DNA of 64,000 nt, from NCBI RefSeq assembly GCF_000243715.2, contig NZ_AHMO02000007.1, forward strand, positions 124,001 to 188,000. The letters are read 5' to 3'. A program made the position numbers and the translations under genes. The notes below the pieces were generated by a model that ran no database searches, was not told the origin of the DNA, and saw nothing but the letters and a program-made list of their open reading frames with translations. Positions 1 through 9,238 of this stretch are shown piece after piece (the first letter of the stretch is position 1; every line of letters begins with the position of its first letter). The stretch comes from Leptospira broomii serovar Hurstbridge str. 5399 (GTDB taxonomy: Bacteria > Spirochaetota > Leptospiria > Leptospirales > Leptospiraceae).

Positions 1-764
1 AAGGAGCGTAATTCGGATAAATGTAAGGACAATCTTCTTTGGCTATCATTCCAGCGGAGTGCCAGCTCCAAAAGAGCATCCAAAGCGCTTTGATCCATCG
101 GAGGATAGCCGGGTTTTTCCCAAGATTTGACCAACCCGGAAAATAGAGGTAACCAAGCGGCAGTCAGGCTGATTTCGTACGGCATATGAATTTTGAAATC
201 GAAACTTCCGTAAAAATCCGGATCCAATTGAGAAATGGCATCTACTTCCGTCTCTTCTCCGATTAAGATAAGTCGAAATCTAGATTGAATGCTCGGGTAA
301 AATCGATTGATATGACGGGAATCCGGTCCTTCCGGTAAGGAAAGAAAATCTATCTTTCCGGTTAAAAGAACCCCTTTTAAAAAATAATATAAATCGGGAT
401 CTTCCACTAACGGACGAAGCGGCAAGAGTAAAAGCCCGCCATTGGCCTCGGCGATTCGTCCCGCGCGATATTTGTCCGAATTGGGGAAGCCCGCCAACGA
501 TAATAGTGTCGGCGTAGGTTCAGCGATTACCGGTCGATTCTTTCCGATATCGGAAAGGTAATGGGCGAATTGCAAAAGATTCGATTCTATCTCGGGACCG
601 GTGATCAGTATATGCCTAAAAAGCTCCGGATTTTCAAGAGCTTGATGAAAGGTCCTTACCTCTTCTTTATGAAAGACTAGAAAATCGGGTAATCCTTTTA
701 GCTGTTTCGGTTTAGGCGCTTTAAATTTAGTCTGAGCCTGAGTGGGAAGAACTTTGCGTAACAC
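1..764 (-). CDS. Lon-like ATP-dependent protease, N-terminal part (cut by window edge)
   Basis: The minus-strand frame stays open from a GTG to the window edge, about 254 residues. A stretch reading AGRIAEANGGLLLLPLRPLV followed by YYFLKGVLL resembles the 'hRAnGGyLvL..lL..W..LK' segment of the Lon-like AAA_32 family, and the following RFRLILIGE and DPDFYGSFDFKIHMPYE fit that family's 'vvlIG..DPdFyelFkvka' segment. The usual P-loop position reads ITGPEIESN, so the Walker A lysine and glycines are missing. The S16 protease domain would lie beyond the window. The GTG is the first start after an in-frame stop; no ATG is available. The family call is by motif resemblance only. Confidence 0.5.
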   Translation of the reverse strand, partial: MLRKVLPTQAQTKFKAPKPKQLKGLPDFLVFHKEEVRTFHQALENPELFRHILITGPEIESNLLQFAHYLSDIGKNRPVIAEPTPTLLSLAGFPNSDKYRAGRIAEANGGLLLLPLRPLVEDPDLYYFLKGVLLTGKIDFLSLPEGPDSRHINRFYPSIQSRFRLILIGEETEVDAISQLDPDFYGSFDFKIHMPYEISLTAAWLPLFSGLVKSWEKPGYPPMDQSALDALLELALRWNDSQRRLSLHLSELRS

Positions 765-839
765 TTTCCCATACTCTCTTTACTGGGAGATTTGCTCAAT
801 AAAAATAAGCGATTCGGATATTTAAGATCCCTCGGGATT

Positions 840-1880
840 CTAGAGAAGTAGCATCGCGTCGCCGTAAGAAAAGAACCGGAATTCCTTCTCCACTGCATAA
901 CGATACGCGGCTAATACCCGCTCTTTACCTGCAAACGCGCAAACAAGCAGAAGCAAACTGCTTTCCGGCAAATGAAAATTCGTGATTAGCCCGTCACAAC
1001 TTGATATCCGATCCCCAGGCTGGAGAAATAATCGTGTAGTACCTTCGCCGGCTCGAAATTGCCCCGTTTGCCGATCATACGAGGATTCCAGAGCTCGGAG
1101 AGTCGTAGTTCCTACAGAGATGATTCTTCTACCGGCTTCCTTTGCGGAATTCAGAACTTCGGAGACTTCCGCAGAAATAAAGTAAGACTCTTCGTGCAGT
1201 TTTTTCTCAAAAAAATGCTCTCTTGAAAGAGGTTGAAACGTTCCATAACCTACTCTCAACTCCAGTTCCACAAAATCGATTCCCGCATTTCCGATTTCGC
1301 TTAGTAATTCCGGCGTGAAATGTAATCCGGCGGTGGGAGCTGCGACAGAACCTAGATTCTTGGCATAGACCGTTTGATAACGAATAGAATCTTCTTCGGA
1401 ACTTTCCCGCTTGAAATACGGAGGAATCGGGATCTTTCCTATACTTTCAAAATCTTCCTCGTGGAAATCGGACGTACATTTCAAAAAAGTGAATTCTTCC
1501 TCCTTATTTAGTACGATGAATTCGAACGAGTCCGATTCTTCCGATCTCAGCGAAGTTCCTTCTTTCAACTTTTTGGAGTTTCGAATCAAAGCCTTCCAAA
1601 TATTATCTTTTCCCTGAGAAAGAAATAATGCCTCATGTTTACGTCCCGAAATCGTTTTTAGATAAACTCTACGTTTACTGACTCGGGCTGCATTTGCTAT
1701 AAGGACATCGCCCTTCTTGAGATGCTTTCGGATGGAAGCGAAAGAAACTTCTTCGAGTAAGGTATCTTCTTTCCTATCAAGAACAAGGAGCCGACTCTCG
1801 TCACGACGAGACAAAGGATGCTTTGCGATTCGGTCTTCCGGAAGATCGAAGGAGAACTCGGAGAGATCCTGAATTTCCAT
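840..1880 (-). CDS. queA: S-adenosylmethionine:tRNA ribosyltransferase-isomerase
   Basis: QueA moves the ribosyl part of S-adenosylmethionine onto 7-aminomethyl-7-deazaguanine at tRNA position 34, making epoxyqueuosine. The protein starts MEIQDLSEFSFDLPEDRIAK, as QueA proteins do (FsFeLPe.lIA), and carries the family blocks SVAAPTAGLHFTPELL, VELELRVGYGTFQP and TNFHLPESSLLLLVCAFAG. The 346-residue length is normal. An upstream in-frame start would add 21 residues unlike the family, so the internal ATG is preferred. The gene is divergent from the GT87 gene. It ends about 75 bases before the Lon-like gene on the same strand, so the two may be co-transcribed. Confidence 0.95.
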   Translation of the reverse strand: MEIQDLSEFSFDLPEDRIAKHPLSRRDESRLLVLDRKEDTLLEEVSFASIRKHLKKGDVLIANAARVSKRRVYLKTISGRKHEALFLSQGKDNIWKALIRNSKKLKEGTSLRSEESDSFEFIVLNKEEEFTFLKCTSDFHEEDFESIGKIPIPPYFKRESSEEDSIRYQTVYAKNLGSVAAPTAGLHFTPELLSEIGNAGIDFVELELRVGYGTFQPLSREHFFEKKLHEESYFISAEVSEVLNSAKEAGRRIISVGTTTLRALESSYDRQTGQFRAGEGTTRLFLQPGDRISSCDGLITNFHLPESSLLLLVCAFAGKERVLAAYRYAVEKEFRFFSYGDAMLLL

Positions 1881-1996
1881 AGTTCCAGAAAAAACCGAAG
1901 AGACTTGAAGAAAACCGATTTTTCTCTCCGGGTCAAACGGCAACCGAGAACCGTTATTTTGTTGGCTTTTCGAGGCTTCCAGAAAAGAGTACCTGA

Positions 1997-3325
1997 ATGC
2001 GGATCGATCTCCGAAAACGGGGGCCCCTGCTCCTTTTTATAGCCCTGCTAGCGTATCTTTTAGCAAACGGGCTAAGTCACGTATCTCAGGACACTGACTT
2101 TAAAGATTATTTCGAAGCCTCTAAAAATTTTAGAATCCAGAAAGACCTGTATGATCTTGACGTTTTAGAAGAGCTAACAGATGAATTAAAATCAGGTAAG
2201 TTAAACTTAAACGATATTCTTAAACCGGAAATTTTTCTACGTCTGCAAACTAAGATGGATAATGTAGGCGCATATATTTATCCTCCTACATTCGCCTTTT
2301 TACTAATTCCTCTCTCTTTCTCAGAATATGAAGTTTCATCTGCGATTTTCTTTTGTCTTAACTTCGGAGCTCTTGTCGCGAGTCTTTTTCTGATCGGAAA
2401 ATTCTTGGGGCGGAACAGGCAATTTCTATTCCTCACAGCGGCCATTCTACTTTGCTTTCGATTTATCGAAAATCACCAAAACAACAACCAAGTCGGCTTC
2501 ATTCTAATTTTCTTAATTCTTTCCTCCGTTACCGTCAAAAAAGATTGGTTGGCCGGACTACTGCTTGCGCTCGCAATCGTAATTAAAATAACCCCCGCGG
2601 TTTTTCTCTTCTATTTTCTGGTCAAGAGAAGGTATTCCGTTATATTCTATGCGTTAGGGTTCGGAGTACTGTGGGCATTTCTTCCCGCGTTGCTTGAACC
2701 TTCCTTTACTTGGAATATGAATCAAACTTGGTACGAACTCGTTTTAGAGAAATACCTAAAATCTCCGGCAATTCGGGCCTGGAAAAATAACCAAAGTTTA
2801 AGTTCCACTTTGGCGAAATATTTCCTACAATACGCGGATATCATGAATCAAGGTCGATTCGGAATGCCCTTGGTCGAACTTACTTTAAATCAAATCAAAT
2901 GGATCGGAAATATTCTTTCCATCGGAATCGCCGCGCCGTATTTATATCGGGCATATAAGGGCGCCTCGGACGGGTTTCTTTTGTCCGGCCTCTTTTTCTT
3001 TTCCGTATTGTTTAGCGGAATTTCTTGGATTCACGCATTCGTCTTTTTACTTTTTCCGACGGCGTTCGCTCTTTCTTCCTTTTGGCCGAGGACGGAAAGA
3101 TTTCCGAATCGCGAGGAATGGAAATCCTTATTCGGTAAAAATAAATCTGTCGGCGCGTATCTAATTCTTTCTTTTACGGTTCTACTTTTAAATCGAGCAA
3201 TTGTCGGATCCGCTGCGGAAGAATTGCTAATGATGTTTTCCTTTCTATTTTACATTTCCGTAATTCAATACTCCTGCCTCTTTTTTATCGAGTCTAAAAA
3301 TAATTCGGAATCAAAGTCGATTTAG
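1997..3325 (+). CDS. GT87/DUF2029-family membrane glycosyltransferase
   Basis: A 442-residue polytopic membrane protein with roughly ten hydrophobic helices. An N-terminal helix is followed by an extracytoplasmic segment with DTDFKDYFEASKNF, the acidic motif placed as in DUF2029/GT87 polyprenyl-phosphate-mannose-dependent transferases. The AYIYPPTFAFLLIPLS and LAIVIKITPAVFLFYFLVKR segments also fit that family. Members move a sugar from a lipid-linked donor to a glycan on the outer face of the inner membrane; the sugar here is unknown. It is the first gene of a tight rightward series, 7 bases before the next gene. Confidence 0.75.
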   Translation: MRIDLRKRGPLLLFIALLAYLLANGLSHVSQDTDFKDYFEASKNFRIQKDLYDLDVLEELTDELKSGKLNLNDILKPEIFLRLQTKMDNVGAYIYPPTFAFLLIPLSFSEYEVSSAIFFCLNFGALVASLFLIGKFLGRNRQFLFLTAAILLCFRFIENHQNNNQVGFILIFLILSSVTVKKDWLAGLLLALAIVIKITPAVFLFYFLVKRRYSVIFYALGFGVLWAFLPALLEPSFTWNMNQTWYELVLEKYLKSPAIRAWKNNQSLSSTLAKYFLQYADIMNQGRFGMPLVELTLNQIKWIGNILSIGIAAPYLYRAYKGASDGFLLSGLFFFSVLFSGISWIHAFVFLLFPTAFALSSFWPRTERFPNREEWKSLFGKNKSVGAYLILSFTVLLLNRAIVGSAAEELLMMFSFLFYISVIQYSCLFFIESKNNSESKSI

Positions 3326-3332
3326 CCAGCAA

Positions 3333-4475
3333 ATGATCGTTAAAGATTCTTTAAAATATAAACCTAGAATTGCGGTGGACGCTAGGCCTTTAGCTTACGG
3401 AATCAACGGAAATTCTCGTTATCTCGCGGAGATTCTCCAGCGAGTTTTGAATGAAAATTCCCCCTTAGAATACTACCTTTATTCTAATAAACCCATTCAT
3501 CCGGTATTTCATGAAATAGCCAAGAAGGCGCCCGTTTTTATTCCCAGTCGGCTACCCGGACTTTTTTGGTTGAATCTTAGTATGCCGTCCATGTTTCGCG
3601 ATCACAGGATCGATATTTTTTGGGGGACTCTCCAGCTATTGCCGGTATTCGGCCGAAATATCCCGATGGCGGTTAATTATCACGACCTAAATTTTCATTC
3701 AGCGCCGGAAACGATGACCACTGCTAATTATTGGCAGCATCGTTTTTTTTCTCCTCTGACACTTAAACGGGCGGATAAAATATTTTGTCTCTCTAAGAAT
3801 ACTCAAAGAGAGATCGCGGAATTTTTACCGAGCGTGGCGGATAAGTTGCAAGTCGTTTATCCGGGAGCCCAGGGATTTGAAAGCGTCGTTCCTCCGAATA
3901 AAATCTTACCGAAAAATTTCCTTTTTTCCGTGGGAACATTGGAACCTAGGAAAAATTTAAATACCTTGGTGGAAGCGTATCGAACTCTTAAAAGAACAAA
4001 TCTCGATTATCCGTTTGCCTTAGTTCTCGCGGGACGCCTAGGTTGGAAATCGGAAGGTCTAACCGAAATTCTTAGGAACGGCTCGCTCGAATCCGAAGGG
4101 ATTTTTTTTGTCGAGAATCCCAACGACGGGGAATTGGGTTGGTTGTACAAAAATTGTTCTTATTTTATGTTTCCGTCCTTGCACGAGGGTTTCGGCCTCC
4201 CTCTTTTGGAAGCAATCCAAGAAGGAAAACCTTGCATCGCCTCGGATATCCCCGTTTTTCACGAGGTCCTAGATTCGCAAATCGACCTTTTCGTATCTCC
4301 TAAAGATACGGAAGCTTGGATCAAAGCTATGTTGGAAGCAGGAAATAAAGGGGCTCGATTTCGCAGCGGTAAGTCCAGGAGATGGTCTTGGGATTCCACC
4401 GCGCAAGAAGTTGAAGAAGGTCTTGTAACACTCTGGAAAAATAGAAAAAGAAAGCCGGGAAAAATAGAGGAATAA
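3333..4475 (+). CDS. GT4-family glycosyltransferase (group 1)
   Basis: A soluble GT-B fold transferase of 380 residues. The N-terminal part opens with RIAVDARPLAYGINGNSRYL, the loop typical of GT4 enzymes. The donor-binding half begins at LFSVGTLEPRKNL and contains FPSLHEGFGLPLLEAIQEG, giving the E-x7-E signature, followed by PCIASDIPVFHEV. Such enzymes use nucleotide sugars in the cytoplasm. Sitting between a GT87-like gene and other membrane glycan genes, it probably makes a lipid-linked precursor for the same pathway. The sugar and acceptor cannot be read from sequence. Confidence 0.88.
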   Translation: MIVKDSLKYKPRIAVDARPLAYGINGNSRYLAEILQRVLNENSPLEYYLYSNKPIHPVFHEIAKKAPVFIPSRLPGLFWLNLSMPSMFRDHRIDIFWGTLQLLPVFGRNIPMAVNYHDLNFHSAPETMTTANYWQHRFFSPLTLKRADKIFCLSKNTQREIAEFLPSVADKLQVVYPGAQGFESVVPPNKILPKNFLFSVGTLEPRKNLNTLVEAYRTLKRTNLDYPFALVLAGRLGWKSEGLTEILRNGSLESEGIFFVENPNDGELGWLYKNCSYFMFPSLHEGFGLPLLEAIQEGKPCIASDIPVFHEVLDSQIDLFVSPKDTEAWIKAMLEAGNKGARFRSGKSRRWSWDSTAQEVEEGLVTLWKNRKRKPGKIEE

Positions 4476-4480
4476 AGGGT

Positions 4481-5092
4481 ATGGGTAGTACGAAAATTCC
4501 GGAGAAAAAACTTTCACCTTGGTGGGAATGGGCTCAGGCCTCGACTAACGAACGAAGTAAGAAAAGTCTCTCTTTAAAACTTCGTAAAAATCCGATCCCG
4601 GCAATATTATCCATAGGAATATATGCAGGATTTTTAAATTTGATTCTACCGTTTAGAGAGATCATCGCTACTTGGTTGTTTAAGTTTGTGGAATTCCTTC
4701 AAATTCCCAAAGTGTTGAAACTGCAGTTACTTTTGGATCCTCAACTTTACAAGTACTCCGCCTTAATTATCGTCGGCTATATCGCTTTCGCGTTCTTCCT
4801 GGATTTGGTTCGTTTTTTGGATAAAAATTTATTCAATAACCTATATTGGGAAGGAGCTAAGCTAAAGCTTACCCGAAGGGGTTGGTTGGGAGGGGAATCC
4901 GTTCGCTGGGAACCGAATCAATCAGGATTACAAATTCTGCATAAAGGCGGAGTCTTGCGTAGGCTATTAGGCTTGGAAAAACTCGTTTTTTTTCTGCAAC
5001 CACCGGGCGCAGACGTTTCTTTAATAGCGGAATCGCCTTATTTCTCTTCTCGCAAAAATTCGGAGTTCTTAAAAGAGCTGTTTCATTCCTAG
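4481..5092 (+). CDS. Two-helix membrane protein of unknown function
   Basis: A 203-residue protein I do not recognise. After a basic N-terminal part come two hydrophobic segments (about residues 37-60 and 88-108) separated by an amphipathic stretch. The C-terminal ~90 residues (WEGAKLKLTRRGWLGGESV onward) look like a small beta-rich cytoplasmic domain, reminiscent of bacterial PH domains, but that is only an impression. It lies 5 bases after the GT4 gene and 1 base before the GT-C-like gene, so it is probably translated with them and may be an accessory subunit of the glycan machinery. Confidence 0.6.
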   Translation: MGSTKIPEKKLSPWWEWAQASTNERSKKSLSLKLRKNPIPAILSIGIYAGFLNLILPFREIIATWLFKFVEFLQIPKVLKLQLLLDPQLYKYSALIIVGYIAFAFFLDLVRFLDKNLFNNLYWEGAKLKLTRRGWLGGESVRWEPNQSGLQILHKGGVLRRLLGLEKLVFFLQPPGADVSLIAESPYFSSRKNSEFLKELFHS

Positions 5093-5093
5093 G

Positions 5094-6479
5094 ATGAATC
5101 CGTTTACAAAGATCCTTTTCTACCCTTTCTCCCAGCTCAAGTTACTTTCCGTTCGGAAGTTGCCTTGGGAAGGATTTCTATTTTTAGGATGCCTAGCAGG
5201 CGCCCTTTTTTTATTCGATCTCCGCTTCCTCTCCAGACATTACGACTGGGACTCCATCGTTTATACTCATAATATTAATACGGACAAAGCTTGGAAGGTC
5301 TTCTTCAATCCTCATCATATCGGCTTTGAAAGCACCGGATATTTGTACCTTAAATTCTGGCGATGGGCTCATGGTCCGGATTCGATTATGTTCGGGTTAC
5401 GCCTCAGGACGTTGTACTTCGCCATTCTATTTATTTTCGTCCTGATGGTGACATATTGGAGATTGTACAAAGACATCGTCGGGGCAGTGATCTTAGGCTT
5501 GGGAGTCCATTGCACTCAGGGATTTTGGTTCTACGCTCAACATAACGATACTCCTTTGATTCACTCCTGCCTTACTGCATGCTTGTATCTATTTTGCGTA
5601 TGGAATGCTAAGAACGGATGGTCGACCGGGAAACTATTCTTTGCGTTCTTCCTGCAAGTATGGAACGTTTATTTTCATCAGTCGGACACGATCTTCTTAA
5701 CTCTCGTACCAGCCTCCTTGCTGTTTGCCAAAGAATGGCAAGGAGCAGAATTGGAATTTTCCAAAAAAATTAAACTCATTCCGATCTATTTGATCGCTGT
5801 CGTTTCTACTTTGACACTCTCTTATTTATTCGTGGGTTTTATCATTTTGGAGAGGGACCTCACTTCGCCCCCGACGAGCGAAAAGAATTTTGCAAATTGG
5901 CTCTTTCTTTACGCGACACAAGAGAAATGGGGAGCCGCAAAAGGGGCCAAAGATTACGTTATGAATTTCTATCGGGGTATCGGAGACGCCTTTCTCAACT
6001 TTGAAGGAGTTAAAAACGGACTTAGAATCAAGATTGCAAATCCGACGGATTTAAAAGCCTTACCTTACAATTTGAATCTAGGCTTTTGGGTTGCCTGTCT
6101 AGGACTGGCCCTGGCTAACTGCGTTCGACTTTGGCGAAACTTTAAGATCGAAATAACTCTTCTCGCTCTCTGGCTTCTCCCGTCTTTGTTTTTTTATACT
6201 TGGTGGGAAGGATATTTTTTCGAGTTTTGGGTTTCCACCGTAATAGCACTTCTTATTTTTTCGGCATTGGTAATACGATCGTTCATATTCGAACACTTGT
6301 ATTTCGGAACGAGAGCAATCGGGCATATTTTGTTATTTGCGTATCTACTTTTACTTCTATGCATAAACTTCACTTTTTCAACCTATCCTCGTTCGGAACG
6401 GCCGACCGTTAGTTTTATCGAAGGAATCGAGGACAAATACAAGGCGATAACACCGGAGCCGGTTTATGGAAAAGAATGA
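5094..6479 (+). CDS. Polytopic membrane protein, GT-C glycosyltransferase-like
   Basis: A 461-residue inner-membrane protein with about ten helices. After the first helix an extracytoplasmic loop reads RHYDWDSIVYTHNI, an acidic DxD-type motif in the position used by GT-C transferases that take sugars from polyprenyl-phosphate donors. HHIGFESTGYLYLKFW and later helices support the same layout. It starts 1 base after the previous stop, suggesting coupling. The enzymatic role is inferred from topology and context; a transporter or a non-catalytic membrane protein remains possible. Confidence 0.6.
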   Translation: MNPFTKILFYPFSQLKLLSVRKLPWEGFLFLGCLAGALFLFDLRFLSRHYDWDSIVYTHNINTDKAWKVFFNPHHIGFESTGYLYLKFWRWAHGPDSIMFGLRLRTLYFAILFIFVLMVTYWRLYKDIVGAVILGLGVHCTQGFWFYAQHNDTPLIHSCLTACLYLFCVWNAKNGWSTGKLFFAFFLQVWNVYFHQSDTIFLTLVPASLLFAKEWQGAELEFSKKIKLIPIYLIAVVSTLTLSYLFVGFIILERDLTSPPTSEKNFANWLFLYATQEKWGAAKGAKDYVMNFYRGIGDAFLNFEGVKNGLRIKIANPTDLKALPYNLNLGFWVACLGLALANCVRLWRNFKIEITLLALWLLPSLFFYTWWEGYFFEFWVSTVIALLIFSALVIRSFIFEHLYFGTRAIGHILLFAYLLLLLCINFTFSTYPRSERPTVSFIEGIEDKYKAITPEPVYGKE

Positions 6480-6559
6480 GCGCCTTCAGAACTCTAAAAT
6501 AGGGTTGTGGGTTTCACTTCCCGCAAAAAACTGCTCAGGAACCGAGGAAAGACGCACTC

Positions 6560-8059
6560 ATGCTGTTTAATTCCGTCCACTTCATGATTTTTTTGCCGAT
6601 CGTTTTGATCGTAGCGAAGATTTTGAAAGGAACCAATCGGAGGCTCTTCCTCCTTCTGGCAAGTCTCTACTTTTACAACGCCTGGCACCCGGCCACAATC
6701 AAATGTACCGATCTTCGTACCGGAAGTTGGATCGAATTTTGGATCGATAAGTCGTTCTGTGATTTTGGGATCAACTTATATATACTAATCTTAATCGTTT
6801 CGATGATCGTCGATTACTTTGCGGCTCTTTTGATGAGCCGGGATGGAGCGAGCGACAAGTTCCGGAAAATCTGCTTAATCGGTTCTTTAGTCACGAATCT
6901 CGGTATTCTAGGATACTTTAAATATACGAATTTCCTTTTGGAAGTATTCGCCGACATTCAAAATCTAGGGCCTACAAAGATAGATCCGTTAAAGATCATT
7001 CTGCCCGTCGGGATTTCCTTCTACACGTTTCAATCCATGAGTTATACCATAGATGTTTTTCGGAAGCAGTTGGAGGCCCGCAAATCGTTCTTAGATTTTG
7101 CTCTTTATGTTTCTTTTTTCCCGCAACTAGTAGCGGGACCTATCGTGAGAGCACATACTTTCTTCCGAGACTTGGATCACCCTCATACCGTTACTCGACA
7201 GGATATAGAGATCGCATTTTGCCAAATACTAATGGGCTTCACTCGGAAAATCGTCTTTGCAGATAATCTCGGCAAAGTTACCGATTTTACGTTTAGGAAT
7301 TATACGACCCTCAATCCGATAGAAATCTGGACCGGGACGTTGGCTTTCGGTTGGCAGATCTACTTTGACTTCGCAGGCTACACGGATATTGCAATCGGGG
7401 TCGCAAGATTATTCGGATATAAATTCGATCCGAACTTTAACTTTCCGATGGTTGCGAGAAACATTGCGGACCATTGGAGTAGATGGCATATTTCCTTCTC
7501 CACATGGATAAGAGATTATATCTACATTCCTTTGGGTGGGTCGCGAGCCGGAACCCTTATCACTTATAGAAACCTATTCATAACATGGCTTTTTGCGGGA
7601 GTTTGGCATGGAGCGGCTTATCATTATGTGGGATGGGGACTTTGGCAAGGAGTGATGCTTGCCGTTCACCGCGAATACGGAGCGACCAAGTTTGCCGCAT
7701 GGATCAACGAAAAAGGGGGCAGAACATACGATGTCTTTGTCCGCATTCTGACCATGTTCTTCCTTGCCTTCGGGTTCATTCTATTTAGAGCGGAAACGAT
7801 GACTAAATCCTGGGATATGATGAAGTCTATCCTCTTCATCGTACCGGGAGGAATCCAATCGGTTAAGTCCTACGTAAATTTCGAATACGGGTTACTATTG
7901 GTTGTCTGTTATACGATGGCTTACTATTTTTCTAAAAATACGATCGAATCCATCGTTGAGAATCGCAGAAAATTCATCCTGTTCTTTTTAGCAAACGCGT
8001 TTTTACTTTTGATATTCGGTGTTACCGAAAGTAAGAACTTCCTGTATTTCGATTTCTGA
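6560..8059 (+). CDS. MBOAT-family O-acyltransferase (AlgI-like), module 1
   Basis: A 499-residue membrane-bound O-acyltransferase. It opens with LFNSVHFMIFLPIVL, then has LPVGISFYTFQSMSYTIDV, FFPQLVAGPIVRA, the conserved HWSRWHISFSTWIRDYIY block (His 305 and 310) and FAGVWHGAAYHYVGWG with the proposed catalytic His350. AlgI, DltB and PatA relatives pass acyl groups across the inner membrane to a periplasmic partner. The next gene encodes an SGNH-like protein, the usual partner type. The Cys-containing segment near residues 49-67, with CTDLRTGSWIEFWIDKSFC, lies early in the protein and is absent from the second MBOAT here. Confidence 0.93.
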   Translation: MLFNSVHFMIFLPIVLIVAKILKGTNRRLFLLLASLYFYNAWHPATIKCTDLRTGSWIEFWIDKSFCDFGINLYILILIVSMIVDYFAALLMSRDGASDKFRKICLIGSLVTNLGILGYFKYTNFLLEVFADIQNLGPTKIDPLKIILPVGISFYTFQSMSYTIDVFRKQLEARKSFLDFALYVSFFPQLVAGPIVRAHTFFRDLDHPHTVTRQDIEIAFCQILMGFTRKIVFADNLGKVTDFTFRNYTTLNPIEIWTGTLAFGWQIYFDFAGYTDIAIGVARLFGYKFDPNFNFPMVARNIADHWSRWHISFSTWIRDYIYIPLGGSRAGTLITYRNLFITWLFAGVWHGAAYHYVGWGLWQGVMLAVHREYGATKFAAWINEKGGRTYDVFVRILTMFFLAFGFILFRAETMTKSWDMMKSILFIVPGGIQSVKSYVNFEYGLLLVVCYTMAYYFSKNTIESIVENRRKFILFFLANAFLLLIFGVTESKNFLYFDF

Positions 8060-8071
8060 GGTTATCGGGAA

Positions 8072-9238
8072 ATGAATCCATATTTAAGCCTAATTCGAGA
8101 CAGAAAGTTTTGGATACCTGTTCTGATCCTTGTATGCTTCGACCTCTGTCTCCAAGCGGGCGTTTATAGGCCGTATTTAAAAAAAGGTTCTTTTGCCGCG
8201 AATGTAGTAAGAAACACCGAATATGTTCTGGAAAAGAAAGCCGTCTTCGATCCTACCGTCGTTCTTTTAGGAACTTCCGTAGCCCATCAAGGCCTTTCTC
8301 TCAGAATCCTAAATGAAACGCTGGAACCTTACGGCGAGAGAATGCAATCCTTTGCAATGGAAGGAACGGAATTAGTAGTTCAAGACGCGATCGTCCATAA
8401 ACTGCTCCCGCAGTTCAAGAACGTGCATACCGTAATTCATGTACTGGAAGTTTCCACGCCATGGTTGGATTTGCAAAATTTAGAAATCCATACTCTATCG
8501 ATGTTAAGCGAACTAGAAAGAAGCGTGGCCTTTAAGAAAATCTATGAATTCGATTACAAAGTGAATTACGATGACTTGGCCTTTCTTACTTTCAAAAGCG
8601 TCGCATATCGCAGAGATATGCGTGATTTCTTTTTAGATCCGTCAAAGCGGCTAAAGGACATAGGGAGAAGAAGAAAGGAAGCCAAGATCGACCCATGGCC
8701 TTATGAAAATCCCAACCTTGCCCGAATCAGTATGTACCCGGAAGCTAAGGACGTGGAATCCTGTTTAAGAGCCACGGATCCTACCAACGGACAACCGATC
8801 CCGCAAGGCTCGGATCATTTCCATAAAAAGGCGGTTTGGGATACTTGTATATTGGCGAGAAAAACTCCGACAGTCGTCGGCTCGGACGCCGCCGTCGCTA
8901 AATTTTTTAGCCGATTAAAGATTCTACACGATGATATTCGAAGAATCGGAAAACAAAACGGTAAGGAGATTCGGATCATTGCGGTCCTTGCCCCCTACAG
9001 CGATATCGTGCGGGCATGGAGAACTCCGGAAAGAAATCGGATCTGGCAAGAGGAATTGGAAAAGATTAAACCGGGAATGCTTTTATTGGATTATCAGTCC
9101 AGTTTGGATGGCAGTAATAACGGCGATTATTATTATGATTTAATCCATTTAAATAAATTAGGGATGATTAAATTTTCGGAAGCGATGGTAAAAGATCTCC
9201 CTTCGGCATTAGGTTATACGGGAAAACAAAGTAAATGA
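8072..9238 (+). CDS. DUF1574/SGNH-like membrane-anchored protein, module 1
   Basis: 388 residues: one N-terminal anchor (about residues 12-30), then a periplasmic domain. VVLLGTSVAHQGLSL places Ser69 in a GTS block like the nucleophile loop of SGNH/AlgX-type acyltransferases, and near the end YYDLIHLNKLG gives Asp356 and His359 in the D-x-x-H spacing of that superfamily. This matches the partners of MBOAT proteins (AlgJ/AlgX, DltD, PatB). It lies 12 bases after the first MBOAT gene and overlaps the second one in ATGA. The likely role is final O-acylation of a glycan; acyl group and target are unknown. Confidence 0.75.
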   Translation: MNPYLSLIRDRKFWIPVLILVCFDLCLQAGVYRPYLKKGSFAANVVRNTEYVLEKKAVFDPTVVLLGTSVAHQGLSLRILNETLEPYGERMQSFAMEGTELVVQDAIVHKLLPQFKNVHTVIHVLEVSTPWLDLQNLEIHTLSMLSELERSVAFKKIYEFDYKVNYDDLAFLTFKSVAYRRDMRDFFLDPSKRLKDIGRRRKEAKIDPWPYENPNLARISMYPEAKDVESCLRATDPTNGQPIPQGSDHFHKKAVWDTCILARKTPTVVGSDAAVAKFFSRLKILHDDIRRIGKQNGKEIRIIAVLAPYSDIVRAWRTPERNRIWQEELEKIKPGMLLLDYQSSLDGSNNGDYYYDLIHLNKLGMIKFSEAMVKDLPSALGYTGKQSK

